Below, in pieces: positions 1 through 9,901 of a DNA stretch of 64,000 bases. Within the stretch, counting starts at the first letter, position 1. Every line of letters starts with the position of its first letter. Source of the DNA: Phoenix dactylifera (taxonomy: Eukaryota > Streptophyta > Magnoliopsida > Arecales > Arecaceae); assembly GCF_009389715.1 (NCBI RefSeq), contig NW_024067823.1, forward strand, positions 430,776 to 494,775. Reading direction: 5' to 3'. Both the position numbers and the translations under genes were made by a program. Below the pieces are notes generated by a model. That model searched no databases. It was not told the origin of the DNA and saw only the letters and a list, made by a program, of their open reading frames with translations.

Positions 1-1295
1 GAAACGGAAGTGAAGCACTGCTTCAGAGGAGGTGGTAAATCCAGATAGCTCAAGTACAATGGGCCCATCTCCTCTTTTGGAAGTTTCGTAAAAGACCATG
101 CTGGACTAGAGAGGACTTTTTCCCATTCTGAATGTCTTTTCTCCTTAGTTCGAAGAACCCCTCCGATGGTCCGAAGAGCAAGCGGAAGGCCATCACATTT
201 CTCTACAATTCTCATCCCGACATCACTTAACAGATGCATGTCTCCTTCCTCACATTCCTCAAACACCATCTTGCAAATTAATGACCAACCATCCTTTTGA
301 GACAACTTCTCCACCCTATGGATGTATACTGCTCCCATCTGTCTAGCAATGGCTTCATGTCTGCTTGTTATCAAAATTCTACTATTTGCCGAACCACTAT
401 GCAAGGGCTTTCTCAGTAGCGCATCCCATACTTGCGCATCCCAAACATCATCCAAGACTAGAAAGAATTTCTTGTTCATAATGACTTGGCTAAGCATGGG
501 TTCGAGCACTTCCTTCTCCTTAGCCTCTCCAGGATCACCTCCAGCTTGCTTTATGAAAGATCTCAGTAAATCGAACTCGAAGAAATCTTGAGACACGCAC
601 AACCAAATCCGTGACTTTGGGTTGAAGTTGTCCCGAAGCTTCTTATCATTGTAAATGTTCTGAGCAAGAGTAGTTTTGCCTATCCCCCCCATGCCAACAA
701 TGGCAAAGACTTGGATTTTTTTGTTATCTTCTTTTATCAGCAAATCCGCCAACCTCCTTGTATCATCCTCAATTTTCTCTCCCACAAGATCAGGTTCGAC
801 AATAGGAGATGTCTTGCGGCTTATTCTACTCTTGTAGTGGTCATCATGAGGAGCAGGCGTAAGATGGAGGTCATCTTTGTCCTTGGCAACTTGTTCAAGC
901 TCACGGTTGAGATTTCTAATTCTGTGGCCAATCTCATGACGGAATTTACCTTCATGCCAGCGAGAAATAGGGGAGTAGCAACAACGTACCAACTCACCAC
1001 AACAAGATGATGATGAGTCCGAGCTGAGAAACTTCTCGCCCTCGATCCGGCATTCATCGATGATGTCGTCCACCTCGTACATGAGATCTCGCAGCTCGTT
1101 CAGCCAAAGGTTGATGGCCTCGTTGTCGAAGCGTCTATTCTCTGCATCAGCGAGAATGGCCTGCATCCTCTTCAGTCTCCTATGAAGCTTCTTGATTTCC
1201 TCAGGCACACCCAAGATCTTAGCTGCCTCTTCCTCTGCATAGGTTAATAGCATCGTACACAAACGAGAGACGAAGGCATCCAGGACCATCGCCAT
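1..1295 (-). CDS. CC-NBS-LRR disease resistance protein, N-terminal part (copy 1)
   Basis: Intracellular NLR immune receptor by family knowledge. The frame is open from the ATG at 1293-1295 to the window edge: 431 codons with no stop, collinear with residues 1-431 of the copy at 17746-20913. It has an Rx-type coiled coil with an EDVID-like DDIIDE near residue 77, the P-loop GMGGIGKTT near 201, kinase-2 FFLVLDDVWD near 277, RNBS-B, GLPLALR near 369, and the start of RNBS-D (KQCFTSV) where the window ends. The MHD motif and LRRs lie outside. Differences from copy 2 are scattered substitutions (for example C to R in the CC tail and W to R just before WLCVSQ) and none creates a stop. Whether the rest is intact cannot be seen. 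Confidence 0.92.
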   Translation of the reverse strand, partial: MAMVLDAFVSRLCTMLLTYAEEEAAKILGVPEEIKKLHRRLKRMQAILADAENRRFDNEAINLWLNELRDLMYEVDDIIDECRIEGEKFLSSDSSSSCCGELVRCCYSPISRWHEGKFRHEIGHRIRNLNRELEQVAKDKDDLHLTPAPHDDHYKSRISRKTSPIVEPDLVGEKIEDDTRRLADLLIKEDNKKIQVFAIVGMGGIGKTTLAQNIYNDKKLRDNFNPKSRIWLCVSQDFFEFDLLRSFIKQAGGDPGEAKEKEVLEPMLSQVIMNKKFFLVLDDVWDAQVWDALLRKPLHSGSANSRILITSRHEAIARQMGAVYIHRVEKLSQKDGWSLICKMVFEECEEGDMHLLSDVGMRIVEKCDGLPLALRTIGGVLRTKEKRHSEWEKVLSSPAWSFTKLPKEEMGPLYLSYLDLPPPLKQCFTSV

Positions 1296-1311
1296 TTTTT
1301 CCCTTCAACTC

Positions 1312-1671
1312 CTACAAAGACGAGACACTAGTTGAAGGATGGTGGGAAGGAAGAAGAATCACGGACGAGACACTAGTTGAAGGATGGTGGGAAGGAAGAA
1401 GAATCACGGACGAGACACTAGTTGAAGGATGGTGGGAAGGAAGAAGAATCACGGACGAGACACTAGTTGAAGGATGGTGGGAAGGAAGAAGAATCACGGA
1501 CGAGACACTAGTTGAAGGATGGTGGGAAGGAAGAAGAATCACGGACGAGACACTAGTTGAAGGATGGTGGGAAGGAAGAAGAATCACGGACTGGAAGGCA
1601 TCCAGGACCATCGCCCATCCACCCGCTCGGGACTGCCCGTGACTAAAGGACACCCGTTGTGGAAGAATCAT
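1312..1671 (-). CDS. Upstream ORF carrying a 15-residue peptide repeat (copy 1)
   Basis: A 119-codon ORF in the 5' region of the NLR, on the same strand but another frame. It ends at 1312, 16 bases before the NLR ATG. It includes AMVLDAFQS, a near copy of the NLR N-terminus (AMVLDAFVS), followed by six units of a 15-residue repeat (SVILLPSHHPSTSVS). The 22 bases coding for the shared start are identical at both places. It could be a translated uORF, an alternative start that is now cut off, or a chance open frame kept open because the repeat unit is 45 bp. No evidence of translation can be seen here. Confidence 0.35.
   Translation of the reverse strand: MILPQRVSFSHGQSRAGGWAMVLDAFQSVILLPSHHPSTSVSSVILLPSHHPSTSVSSVILLPSHHPSTSVSSVILLPSHHPSTSVSSVILLPSHHPSTSVSSVILLPSHHPSTSVSSL
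1319..1588. repeat. 45-bp minisatellite, six units (copy 1)
   Basis: Six consecutive and apparently identical 45-bp units beginning at 1319, 1364, 1409, 1454, 1499 and 1544. The array lies 24 bases upstream of the NLR start. The duplicate locus has three units at 20937-21071. A unit length divisible by three keeps the minus-strand frame open through the whole array. Confidence 0.98.
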
Positions 1672-3168
1672 GTGAACATAACCCTTTAAACCAACACCAT
1701 CTTAAATACTAAATTATATATGACAAAAGAGACGAGCTCTGTGGGTAGAAAACAGGGAAAACCTAGTGGCCCACAGTCAAGCCGTAGTGGCAGGGAAAAC
1801 TGCGTCCCATTTTCTAACAATACGCGGCCAAGGTAGAAAACAGGGCACCCATTTGTCTTTAGCTCCAGGAAACTGAGTTGCAGCTTCATCTAAAGGACAA
1901 CCGTTGTAGCATATGACATAAATTATATACTAAAATTAAATACTATTTTAGGCCTTAGGTTGAAAGCTAATGTCAGAAACTATCCCAGTAATATTTTGCA
2001 CCATCTTCCATCTAGATTCATTACAATTTTATGCTTCCCGTAGACGATGAAGCTAGCTCAAGGCAAAACAATCAGGGCCATATTGGCACGAGTAGGAATT
2101 TGCTGTGGTACTTAAAAAACATCACTGAAACGTAAAGTCGGTGAGATTTAAAATGCATTTTGATATGCAATATGCAGCAACTTCAGCAAGATCATATAAA
2201 ATTTAGAGGAGTTATGACAAGATTTCAGGCCAGCGAGTGCAAAGAGAACACTACAATGACAAGAGCCATCTTACGGATTCTTTATAGCTGGGCGATAGGC
2301 CACTAGAAGCTAATGCTTCCTGGCCTGTTAATTTATCCGGACACATGCATGCTGAATTCGTTGTCCATGTGGCGGTGTGCTTGAGTACATCCCCAAGTCA
2401 GTTGCATCCTGCAATCACGAGTTCACCAAGAGGCAACAGCATTTTAGACTTGATTTCACAAATCAACGAGAAGAAGATTGCTAATAAAATTCATGCTCTG
2501 TAGAAAGGGTTGGTTATTGTAGCATGATAGAATGGTTTTGTGATTTTGGAAGACGTTGCCTTTCTTAATTCCTCTGGGGGGGGCAATGATCCTAAATCAT
2601 CCCTACTTTTCAAATTACCACCCAACCCGATGATAGGAAACCCGTCCGTGAGATCCAATATCTAAAATCATCCTAGGGCAGTGATCATGGATAATGTGCT
2701 ATGCAATAGTGCTACAGGATAGTTGAAAACATTTTAATGTCATATTACATATTGATTTTATTGCATATTGCCTATCATTGATAAGCAATTGGTGCTACTG
2801 CATAAACTGCATAGCACATGCACTGTCACTAGTAAAAATGGAAGGGGAATCTGCATTCTCTCATTATTATTAAGACTATGGCTGGCTTGTAGTCAATAAC
2901 AAATGACTACTTCCCCTGCAGCCAAGAACTCATCTGCAAATTCAGCGTGGGCTAGGTGTGCAACATACTCAACAATGCTTCTCTTCGCATGGGAGGATAA
3001 GGTTGGTGCATCTGAGACCCCACATTCTGCAGTAGTAGGAGTCTTATGCACTAGGACACTATTTTTTTATGCACAAATTTGATCCAGATGATAGGCAAAT
3101 GTTCTTATTTTTTTAGAGTTTGAGGCCTAAGTTCGTGCAAAGGAGGCTAAAATGAATATGGTGGATGC

Positions 3169-5984
3169 TCTCCATCACTTGAATTGAATAGTGAAAATAT
3201 GTGGATGTTCACTAGATATTCAACATCATGGCGCAACAATGTATTTTCATCAACTGAACATGCTGTTTATAGTTCATTGGCACAAAAGAAAAAAGATGTC
3301 AATGAAAGCTTATAGTGGTGGGGTTATGTCAATGAAAGCATATGTTGAGGGTTGGGTTGGAGTGAGTACCAGTGAAAGGCCATGGGCTCAATGAGGGAGA
3401 TGAGGTTGGCGTAACCCTTGACGATTTGCTCCACCCTGTTCGGGCCCTTCGCATTTTGATGTTGGACCCAAGTCCAATCTCATAGAACATCAGAAGAGAT
3501 CAGGTCAGCTTTACAGTAAATCTTTTTGACCCAACAAATCATTCAGGCCAGACTGGAGTTGCATGTTCTAGTTACATCTAAAAATATTCAGACCAGGGTC
3601 GGTAAAATCATGACATGGCTATACCTTTTGGTTGGACTCTTATAATCTTTACAAGCCCTTTCTCTTTAACATCCATTTGGCTACAGAGCACAACTCCAAG
3701 TAGAGATTAGATTAGGATTTGTGAATGATTAAAAATATTTTCAGAAGCAGTTATCTACATGACATCAACCCTTAGAACCGATGCCAAATTCCTAATGCAA
3801 CTGGAGAACTAGAGAACCGAGTGTATCTACCCTCTCACGTTCCTCAAGATTAGAAAGACACCAACCATTCTGATCTTTTCGAACAGATTGAAAGACTGAC
3901 ATACATGCTGAAATTGGCCTTTTTCAAAATATCCTGTAGAACACCTAGATCAAATTGGACACGAAATCTCGCACCAGCTGTCTAATGTTAGACCCTGAAA
4001 CCGAGTGTATCTTTCTCCAGCTCGCGTCAATCATCCTTTAAAAGATACAACTCAGATAACTTACAGAACGCAAATCGAGGCATGCGTCATATTTCAGTCT
4101 TTCTCCACGGCCATGATAACGTCACCTCCATCCAAACACTTGGCGCAGCTCCCTAAAATGCACATTACTGATCTCTTCTGATATTCCCTCTTTACTTGTA
4201 TACTAAAACTAATATACAGTGCCCAGTGCCCAACATTTAAAGGGTTACAAGATTATTTCATTAATATTTTCTCCTCCGTCCTTCTGGTTAAATTGGGATG
4301 GACCCCACGTTTCATATAGATAAGGATCCTTCTCAAGCAAAAGTAATCCAACTTTTTTTTGGGTCCAAGTCAGCAACTACTGCATAATGGAGCTCTCTCT
4401 GTCTCTTCAATATACATAGTTCCTGTTAGGGTTAAAAAATCTAGCTTGAGGGTGACCACGACGGAGGAAGCTGAGAAGCCACTGGCCGGAAGGGAGAAAG
4501 GAAGCCGCCTCCTGCGCACCGGTATACCTGCATAAAGCCTTAGCTGGAGATTTTGGCAAAATCCCTCTGATGGCTAAGTTAGAGTTGATTCAGAGATTTT
4601 GGCCAAAAGTTCCTTGAGTACCTTTTCATGGTCTCTTTTATATTCCTCACAAAGGTGCCCAGGCGGCGGAGGTATGGTCCATCCTCATCATGGGAGGAGA
4701 TGGTCTTGGCCAAGTGGCTTGTGGCCAAGGCTTGCTTGGGGGCACAGTTTGGGCAGTTCTTATGCAAGGCATGGTGTTGGCGGATGTGGTAGGGTATGGC
4801 TCTTGGCAGCAAGCATGGCTAGAACAATAAGGCATGGTCCTTGGTTGACATGTCATGGCGTGGCCAGCAAGCAAAGTATGGCGCGGTGAGGTTGCTGCAG
4901 GCCATGGCTGCAGCATGGTTTGTGGGAAGGGGCTGGCTAGGTTGGGATGTTCGGTCAAATGTGTGGGCATGGGCGCGCGCATGGGTGCGGCTGCGGGCAA
5001 AGTCGAACAGGCTTGGAAGCTGTGGCATGTATTTGGCGAGATCGGCTCGACTTTCGGCGGGGGCTGAGGTCGGCCTGGCAGCTTGGCCTTCGATAGGGTC
5101 CGAGGTCGGCCTAGCTCTTAGCGGGACTAAAGCCTGCTCGGCTCTAAGGTTCGCTTGGCAGAAATTGGGTGATTCTACGCTAAGAGCGACGATCCATTTT
5201 GCCTCCCATCAGTTTTGTTTACTCTCCTATTATCTTCTTGATCAACATATGGAGCGCCAAACTATTAGCTATTGTCTGTAAAATAATTTTGTAAATAATA
5301 TTTAACTAATCAGGAACTCCCGACAGTGATACATATTTACGTACAAAAATACATAACAATAAAACTACAAATTCTCTGTGGGCTATATAGAAAACAGTAT
5401 GACAAAAAAGACCGCTCAGATTTAATAGTGATTTAGCTGTAACATGAATTACGTATACTAAAGAAAATTAACTAGTTAATTTAGAAAAATTAAGGTATTC
5501 GGTTTATAACATTCCATAATCCATACACAATACTTCCATTAACAAATAAAGCTTGTGATTCTTGTATAATACTTAACCTTCAACATGATGAACATTCTCA
5601 ATGAGTCCCTTAAGACAGTCATCTGCAAAGCCCTATGACTTTTTTAAGCAACCTACTAAAACAAGTATGCAAAATTCCTAACCCATCTTGAAGTCTTTCC
5701 TATCGGTCTCCTCAACTCATCACTTCTCTCATCCTTCTCTACGTGTGCACAGCTTTCTTTTTGAAGCCTCAACCCAACTCGCTCAAAATTAACCGGAGGG
5801 AGACATCTCTCTATAGCCATCAAATTGATTTCAACCGATGTAGGTTTCTCACAAACATTGGGATTCAAGTCCCACATTTAACAAAAATCTTATCATGTTT
5901 CCTTGCTAAAGCTTGGATTTATCTACATATATGACCTTGTAGATCTGCATTATATAGGATCCTCAATGTATATTAGGATCCACC
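3169..5984. other. Intergenic region, no gene recognised
   Basis: Begins where similarity to the right duplicate ends. 3169-4560 is AT-rich without recognisable coding. 4640-5240 is markedly GC-rich, with recurring CATGG and GGCATG words that keep overlapping open frames on both strands, but no protein family is recognised. 5281-5640 is AT-rich. 5690-5930 is pyrimidine-rich. The GC-rich block may be a fragment of an LTR, but no ends or target duplication could be found. Confidence 0.5.
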
Positions 5985-7479
5985 AAAGTCGCGCTCTGCT
6001 ACTGGGGTGCGAGCTGGTCGACGCCATTCACCGATTTGGAGGGAGATTTGCACTAGAGCTGGGGTGGTGCTTCCAGAGATTAGATGGACCATAGGGGATG
6101 GCCGGTCTATTGATGTGCTGGAGGATAGCTGGGTGACCGAGTTGCCGATTTGTCGCATGCCAACCATGGTGGATTCGTCGAGGTTAGCGGGGTGCAGAGT
6201 TAGCGAGCTGTTGACCGCAGAGGGGGGGTCGATGGAGGGAGGAGATGATCCGGGAGGTCTTTGGGGAGCAGCTGGCGGAGTCGGTTCTGTCTCTTCCGAT
6301 TCCCGGTGGTGGGGGGGCCGATAGGCTAGTATGGGTCCCGACGGGACGGACGCGGGTGCGTGCCAGTGATCTTCGTGCATTGATCGGTAGGGAGCCCGCT
6401 CGTCAGATTGAGGGTGGTTGGATATGGAGGTTGCGGATTCACCCACGAGTGGCGTTATTCATCTGGAAGGTGGCCTAGGGCTGCCTTCCTTCGAGGAGCT
6501 TGTTAGCCCGGCGTGGCATGGTGGTCTCTCAGTATTGTGAGGAGTGTGCAGATATTGAGGAGACGGCTGAGCATGTTCTTTTACAGTGTCCCAAAGCTAG
6601 AGAGATATGGAGGAGGTCACCGGTCCTACTACCCGACTTGATAGTCTCTGTGCAGGATATGATTCAGATGCTGAGAGCTTCCATGCAGAGTCCCCGATCT
6701 ACAGAGGCAGAGATTTTGATGGCATACCTGTCCTACCACATTTGGTTGGACAGGAATGCCGGCCTATTTGAGGGGAGCAGGTTGTCCCCGAGGAGGGTGG
6801 TGGATAGAGCTGCGCTATATGCGAGGGAGGTTATAGCGGCTACCGTTCGATTCTCTTCTGGGATAGTCAGGGACACTTGGGGTACTCTCCACGCTGCTTC
6901 AGCGCCCCGTTTTGCCCTTGTTTCTTGGGTACCCCCACCCCTTGACTATCTCAAAGTAAATTTCGACGGCAGTCGGTCAGTGGATGGTGCAGCTGGAGGG
7001 GTTGGATTTGTGATTAGGGACCACCTTGGCAGGTTGATAGCAGCAGGAGGGAGGCGCACGCCAGGACTCACAGTGGTTGGGGCAGAGCTGCAGGCAGCCT
7101 GGGAGGGTATATCCTATGCGTGGCAGGTACTTGGTGTGGAGCGGGTCTGCCTTGAGGGAGATTCATCTGTGGTTATCGACTGGCTCCGAGGGGCGGACCG
7201 GTTTGGGGATGGTCACCCCCTCATCCGGGAGATCCGTAGGGTGGTGCTGTTGTTGGGCGAGGTTCAGATAGGACATGTGTTCAGGGAGGCGAACAGGGCT
7301 GCAAACTGGGTCGCCTCTTATGTTGCTCGGCATTCCGGGGATTTTACTTGGACGTCTGCTTCTGACGTTCACCCTTTTTTGCATCTTTTACTTTTCCGCG
7401 ATTTAGCAGGTTGTACTCACGTTAGAGCTATATGAAATGAGTAACCGCTTTTACCAAAAAAAAAAAGTCGCGCTCTGCT
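5985..7479 (+). mobile_element. 5'-truncated LINE (L1-type) with target-site duplication
   Basis: The element is 6001-7463. It is flanked by 16-base direct repeats AAAGTCGCGCTCTGCT at 5985-6000 and 7464-7479, and ends in an A-rich tail (about 7456-7466). This is the signature of target-primed reverse transcription of a 5'-truncated copy. Its content is the 3' end of a plant L1-type ORF2: the region after the reverse transcriptase, a zinc-binding domain and RNase H. Target duplications this perfect suggest a fairly recent insertion. Confidence 0.95.
6007..7435 (+). pseudogene. LINE ORF2 C-terminus: zf-RVT and RNase H domains
   Basis: It starts in frame 1 with SPIWREI and WTIGDGRSIDVLEDSW, the conserved stretch after the RT domain of plant LINEs. 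It moves to frame 2 near 6245 (frameshift), meets an in-frame TAG at 6476-6478, then stays open from 6500 to 7435. The last part has a Cys/His zinc-binding segment (CEECADIEETAEHVLLQC) and an RNase H domain (VNFDGSRSVDGAAGGVGF, the acidic AELQAAWEGI helix, LEGDSS, and a final EANRAANWVASY). It lacks ORF1, endonuclease and RT, so it is not autonomous. Confidence 0.9.
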
Positions 7480-8229
7480 CTGCATATCCTAAAGCCATTG
7501 TGAGTATGCTCAACTCCCATGGCATCTACGACCTCAACTTCCACTACCACAACCCTTCCTACAGTGTCATGTAACCTCTTTCTCACTTATATCTTTGCCT
7601 TTGGGCACAGGGTTGACAACCTAAGCTATCCTCGGATGAGCTTTCGTGAAGCAATGGAGGTCCTCATGACCTAGTTGCCATGAGCATGAGGGGCAAAATT
7701 TTGACCAGGGGACAAGGCTTGGTGGATATGATCCTGAGTAACACAGATTCAGGTTTTGAGAGCATTCCACTATATATCCACCATGATTAATTTCTTATGG
7801 GTCACAAAAAATCAAAAAGTTCGGGTCTATTTAACTTTAGAGAAGCCTTAACTCTTATTCCTACTACTTTCTACCATCCACCACATGGCATTATATCTCC
7901 TAAGGTTTTATTTGGCAGGTAAATCTTCCAAGGTTTTATTGTGTTCGGCAGTTTTTACTTTTTCCCCTTTGAATTGATATCTCAATCCTCTGGTAGTTTG
8001 ATGCATAAGAAGAACAAAAAATTGATGCAATGTTCTTAGTACATTATATTTGAAATTTGTTACTGCTTTTAAGGTTTAGCTCTGTAATGATATTTTTATT
8101 TAATGTCACTGGCAATATAGAATAAGATAATATAACGGTGTTTGATTTAGTTAAATATATTTATTGCTAAGAATTTGACATAGATATTAAGTAGAAACTC
8201 ATGTTGTCGCTAGGCTTGAGAAATTTTTT
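7480..8229. other. Intergenic, nothing recognised
   Basis: This is the continuation of the locus that the LINE at 6001-7463 interrupted. Short open frames only. AT-rich from 7780 and ends in a T tract at 8226-8240. Confidence 0.4.
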
Positions 8230-9202
8230 TTTTTTTTTTCCGCATAAAACCTAGTCAATTGTGTTGAAACTTGGGTTATTTTTTCTTTGTGATTCACTGC
8301 AAGCGCATTTGCAAAAGATTGGAGGAGATGGAGGGGATAGAGGCAGAGCCATCATACAGAGATAGAGGAGATGAGGCAAAACCTTCAGACAGAAATACAA
8401 TCTTTGAGGACTCAACGTGACTAGATTGCATCTTTGTTGCATAGGTTTGTCCCTCCTTAGTTAAATAACTATATCTATTTGAATATTTTACATAATTATC
8501 ATATATTTTTGTATGAGCTTATTGATTTATAATACTTTGTGATTTTTGTATTCTTAACTTCTAAAATTTCTATCTTTTTCTTGTAGGTTCCTAATACTTC
8601 CAGTAGTCGTAGAGATGATGATGATAATGTCATCAACCTCTAATAGCCCTTAGACTATTTTTTAGGAGTTTTATGTGCATATTTTTTATGTTTTCCGAAG
8701 CACATGAAGTTGTAAATTGACTTTCAATCATATTTGACAATGTAAATGTAATCATATTTGACAATATAAATATTTACTATTTCTATATATATTACATATG
8801 TTATTATATGACTTCTGTTATGTATGTGTTTGATGTATATATTTGTATGCAGGAATTTTTTAAAATATTTTTTTAAAAAAAATAATTTACACTTACGACG
8901 CTTTAAATCATTGTTGAAACATACATTAGCGATGCATATTTGCATTGTTAATTAGCGACGCAAATAAGCATCGCTAATATAAGATGCTTTAGCACCGGCG
9001 CTATTTAAAAGCGTCGGCGATTAACGACGCTTATAAGCATCATTTGTTATAACTTACAACACGAACCAAAAGCGTCATAAAATTATTTTTCCACGGTAGC
9101 ATTGCCGATACTTTAGAAAGCATAGAGAATCTGGCTCATGACACTTTTTTGTGTTGGCAAATCCATTAAAAAGCATCGGCGATGCCAAATGTTCCTGTAG
9201 TG
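8230..9202 (+). mobile_element. CACTA (En/Spm-type) transposon, 3' terminal fragment
   Basis: The right end reads TTCCTGTAGTG at 9192-9202, the complement of a CACTACAGGAA terminal inverted repeat. It is preceded by many subterminal GCGACGC / GCGTCG / AGCATCG words in both orientations (about 8895-9185), typical of CACTA ends. Two short plus-strand coding remnants resemble the C-terminus of CACTA-associated plant proteins: a Glu/Gln-rich helical piece (about 8310-8420) and an acidic tail containing SSSRRDDDDN (about 8590-8643) after an AG acceptor. No matching left terminus was found, so this is a truncated element with an approximate left limit. Confidence 0.75.
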
Positions 9203-9581
9203 GTTCTTCCTTCAAGTACCCTCGGAGTGTTCTGTGATTGTGCAAAGGTGATTCCACTCTTACTACCTCTAACACAATATCTTTGAGGGAAAAGGGAAAT
9301 GCAGTGAGGTTACCATATAAAACTACAAAAACAAAAGAAATGGTTAAAGCTAAAAAGAGAAAAAAACATAACTACTAGTATGCCATGCTTAAATAAGATA
9401 CGTGCATAGATGGGCTATATACTTGTGCTTGATCTTCTGGCAAAAACTAGGGTTGGATCATACATTTTCAATAGCAAAAGAAGCAAAGAAAAGGTATGAA
9501 AACAAAGATCATAACAGATAAATAGAACTCATAAATCAAATACACACGAACTTTCACCTGGAAAGACATCATCAGTTACAA
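9203..9581. other. Spacer between CACTA end and copia element
   Basis: AT-rich sequence with no gene or repeat recognised. It is the left flank of the copia insertion; the CAAAG at 9582-9586 is that element's target duplication. Confidence 0.4.
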
Positions 9582-9586
9582 CAAAG

Positions 9587-9888
9587 TGTTGGAAATATAG
9601 GAAGAGAGATTAGAGAGGAAAGGATGGAGAGGAAGAATACTTTAGATTTTTTCTATTCACTTTGGCTCTTGCCTTGCTTACAAAACTATAAGACTTACAT
9701 GGTATTTATAGGACTTCTAGGTACATGAGTAAACCTAAGTACATGAACCACTTAAATGCACATAGAAAATCCAAAAGACATGAACTACTTAAATACATAT
9801 ACATGAATCACCTCTCTCAAGGTGACCCTTCACATATTCATGAATCCTCCCAAAAGTCATTCATTAAATTAAGTTTATCTTTTCAACA
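9587..9888 (-). repeat. 3' LTR of copia A
   Basis: 302 bp, TG to CA ends. It differs from the 5' LTR at 15911-16213 at about a dozen positions and one net base, so the insertion is moderately young. The minus-strand sequence just outside it is GGGGG preceded by A/T-rich bases, a polypurine tract. Confidence 0.95.
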
Positions 9889-9901
9889 CCCCCCTTTAAA
9901 C

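Larger units (their letters stand above)
1..3168. repeat. Left copy of a segmental duplication
   Basis: Near-identical to 19619-25773 once the solo LTR at 21592-24522 is removed. The NLR-coding part (1-1295 versus 19619-20913) aligns with a constant offset of 19618 and no net indel. Further out, this copy lacks about 60 bp near 2577 and about 170 bp near 2971 that are present in the right copy. Similarity fades after about 3168. The left end lies outside the window. The block carries one NLR gene head plus its upstream region, so it is a tandem-type NLR duplication in direct orientation. Confidence 0.93.

Noticed and set aside
322..591. Plus-strand ORF over the NLR (also at 19940-20272, 711-1010, 20329-20628)
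   Set aside because: Antisense shadow of the conserved NB-ARC coding sequence; its twin in the other copy exists only because the gene is duplicated.
1319..1588. CRISPR-like array
   Set aside because: Repeats are contiguous without spacers, in a plant nuclear context; a minisatellite.
4599..5281. Overlapping ORFs up to 146 codons on both strands
   Set aside because: GC-rich composition keeps frames open; no domain, no consistent codon pattern, no splice structure.
5858..5875. tRNA T-arm-like TGGGATTCAAGTCCCAC
   Set aside because: No anticodon arm or acceptor stem around it; a chance B-box-like word.
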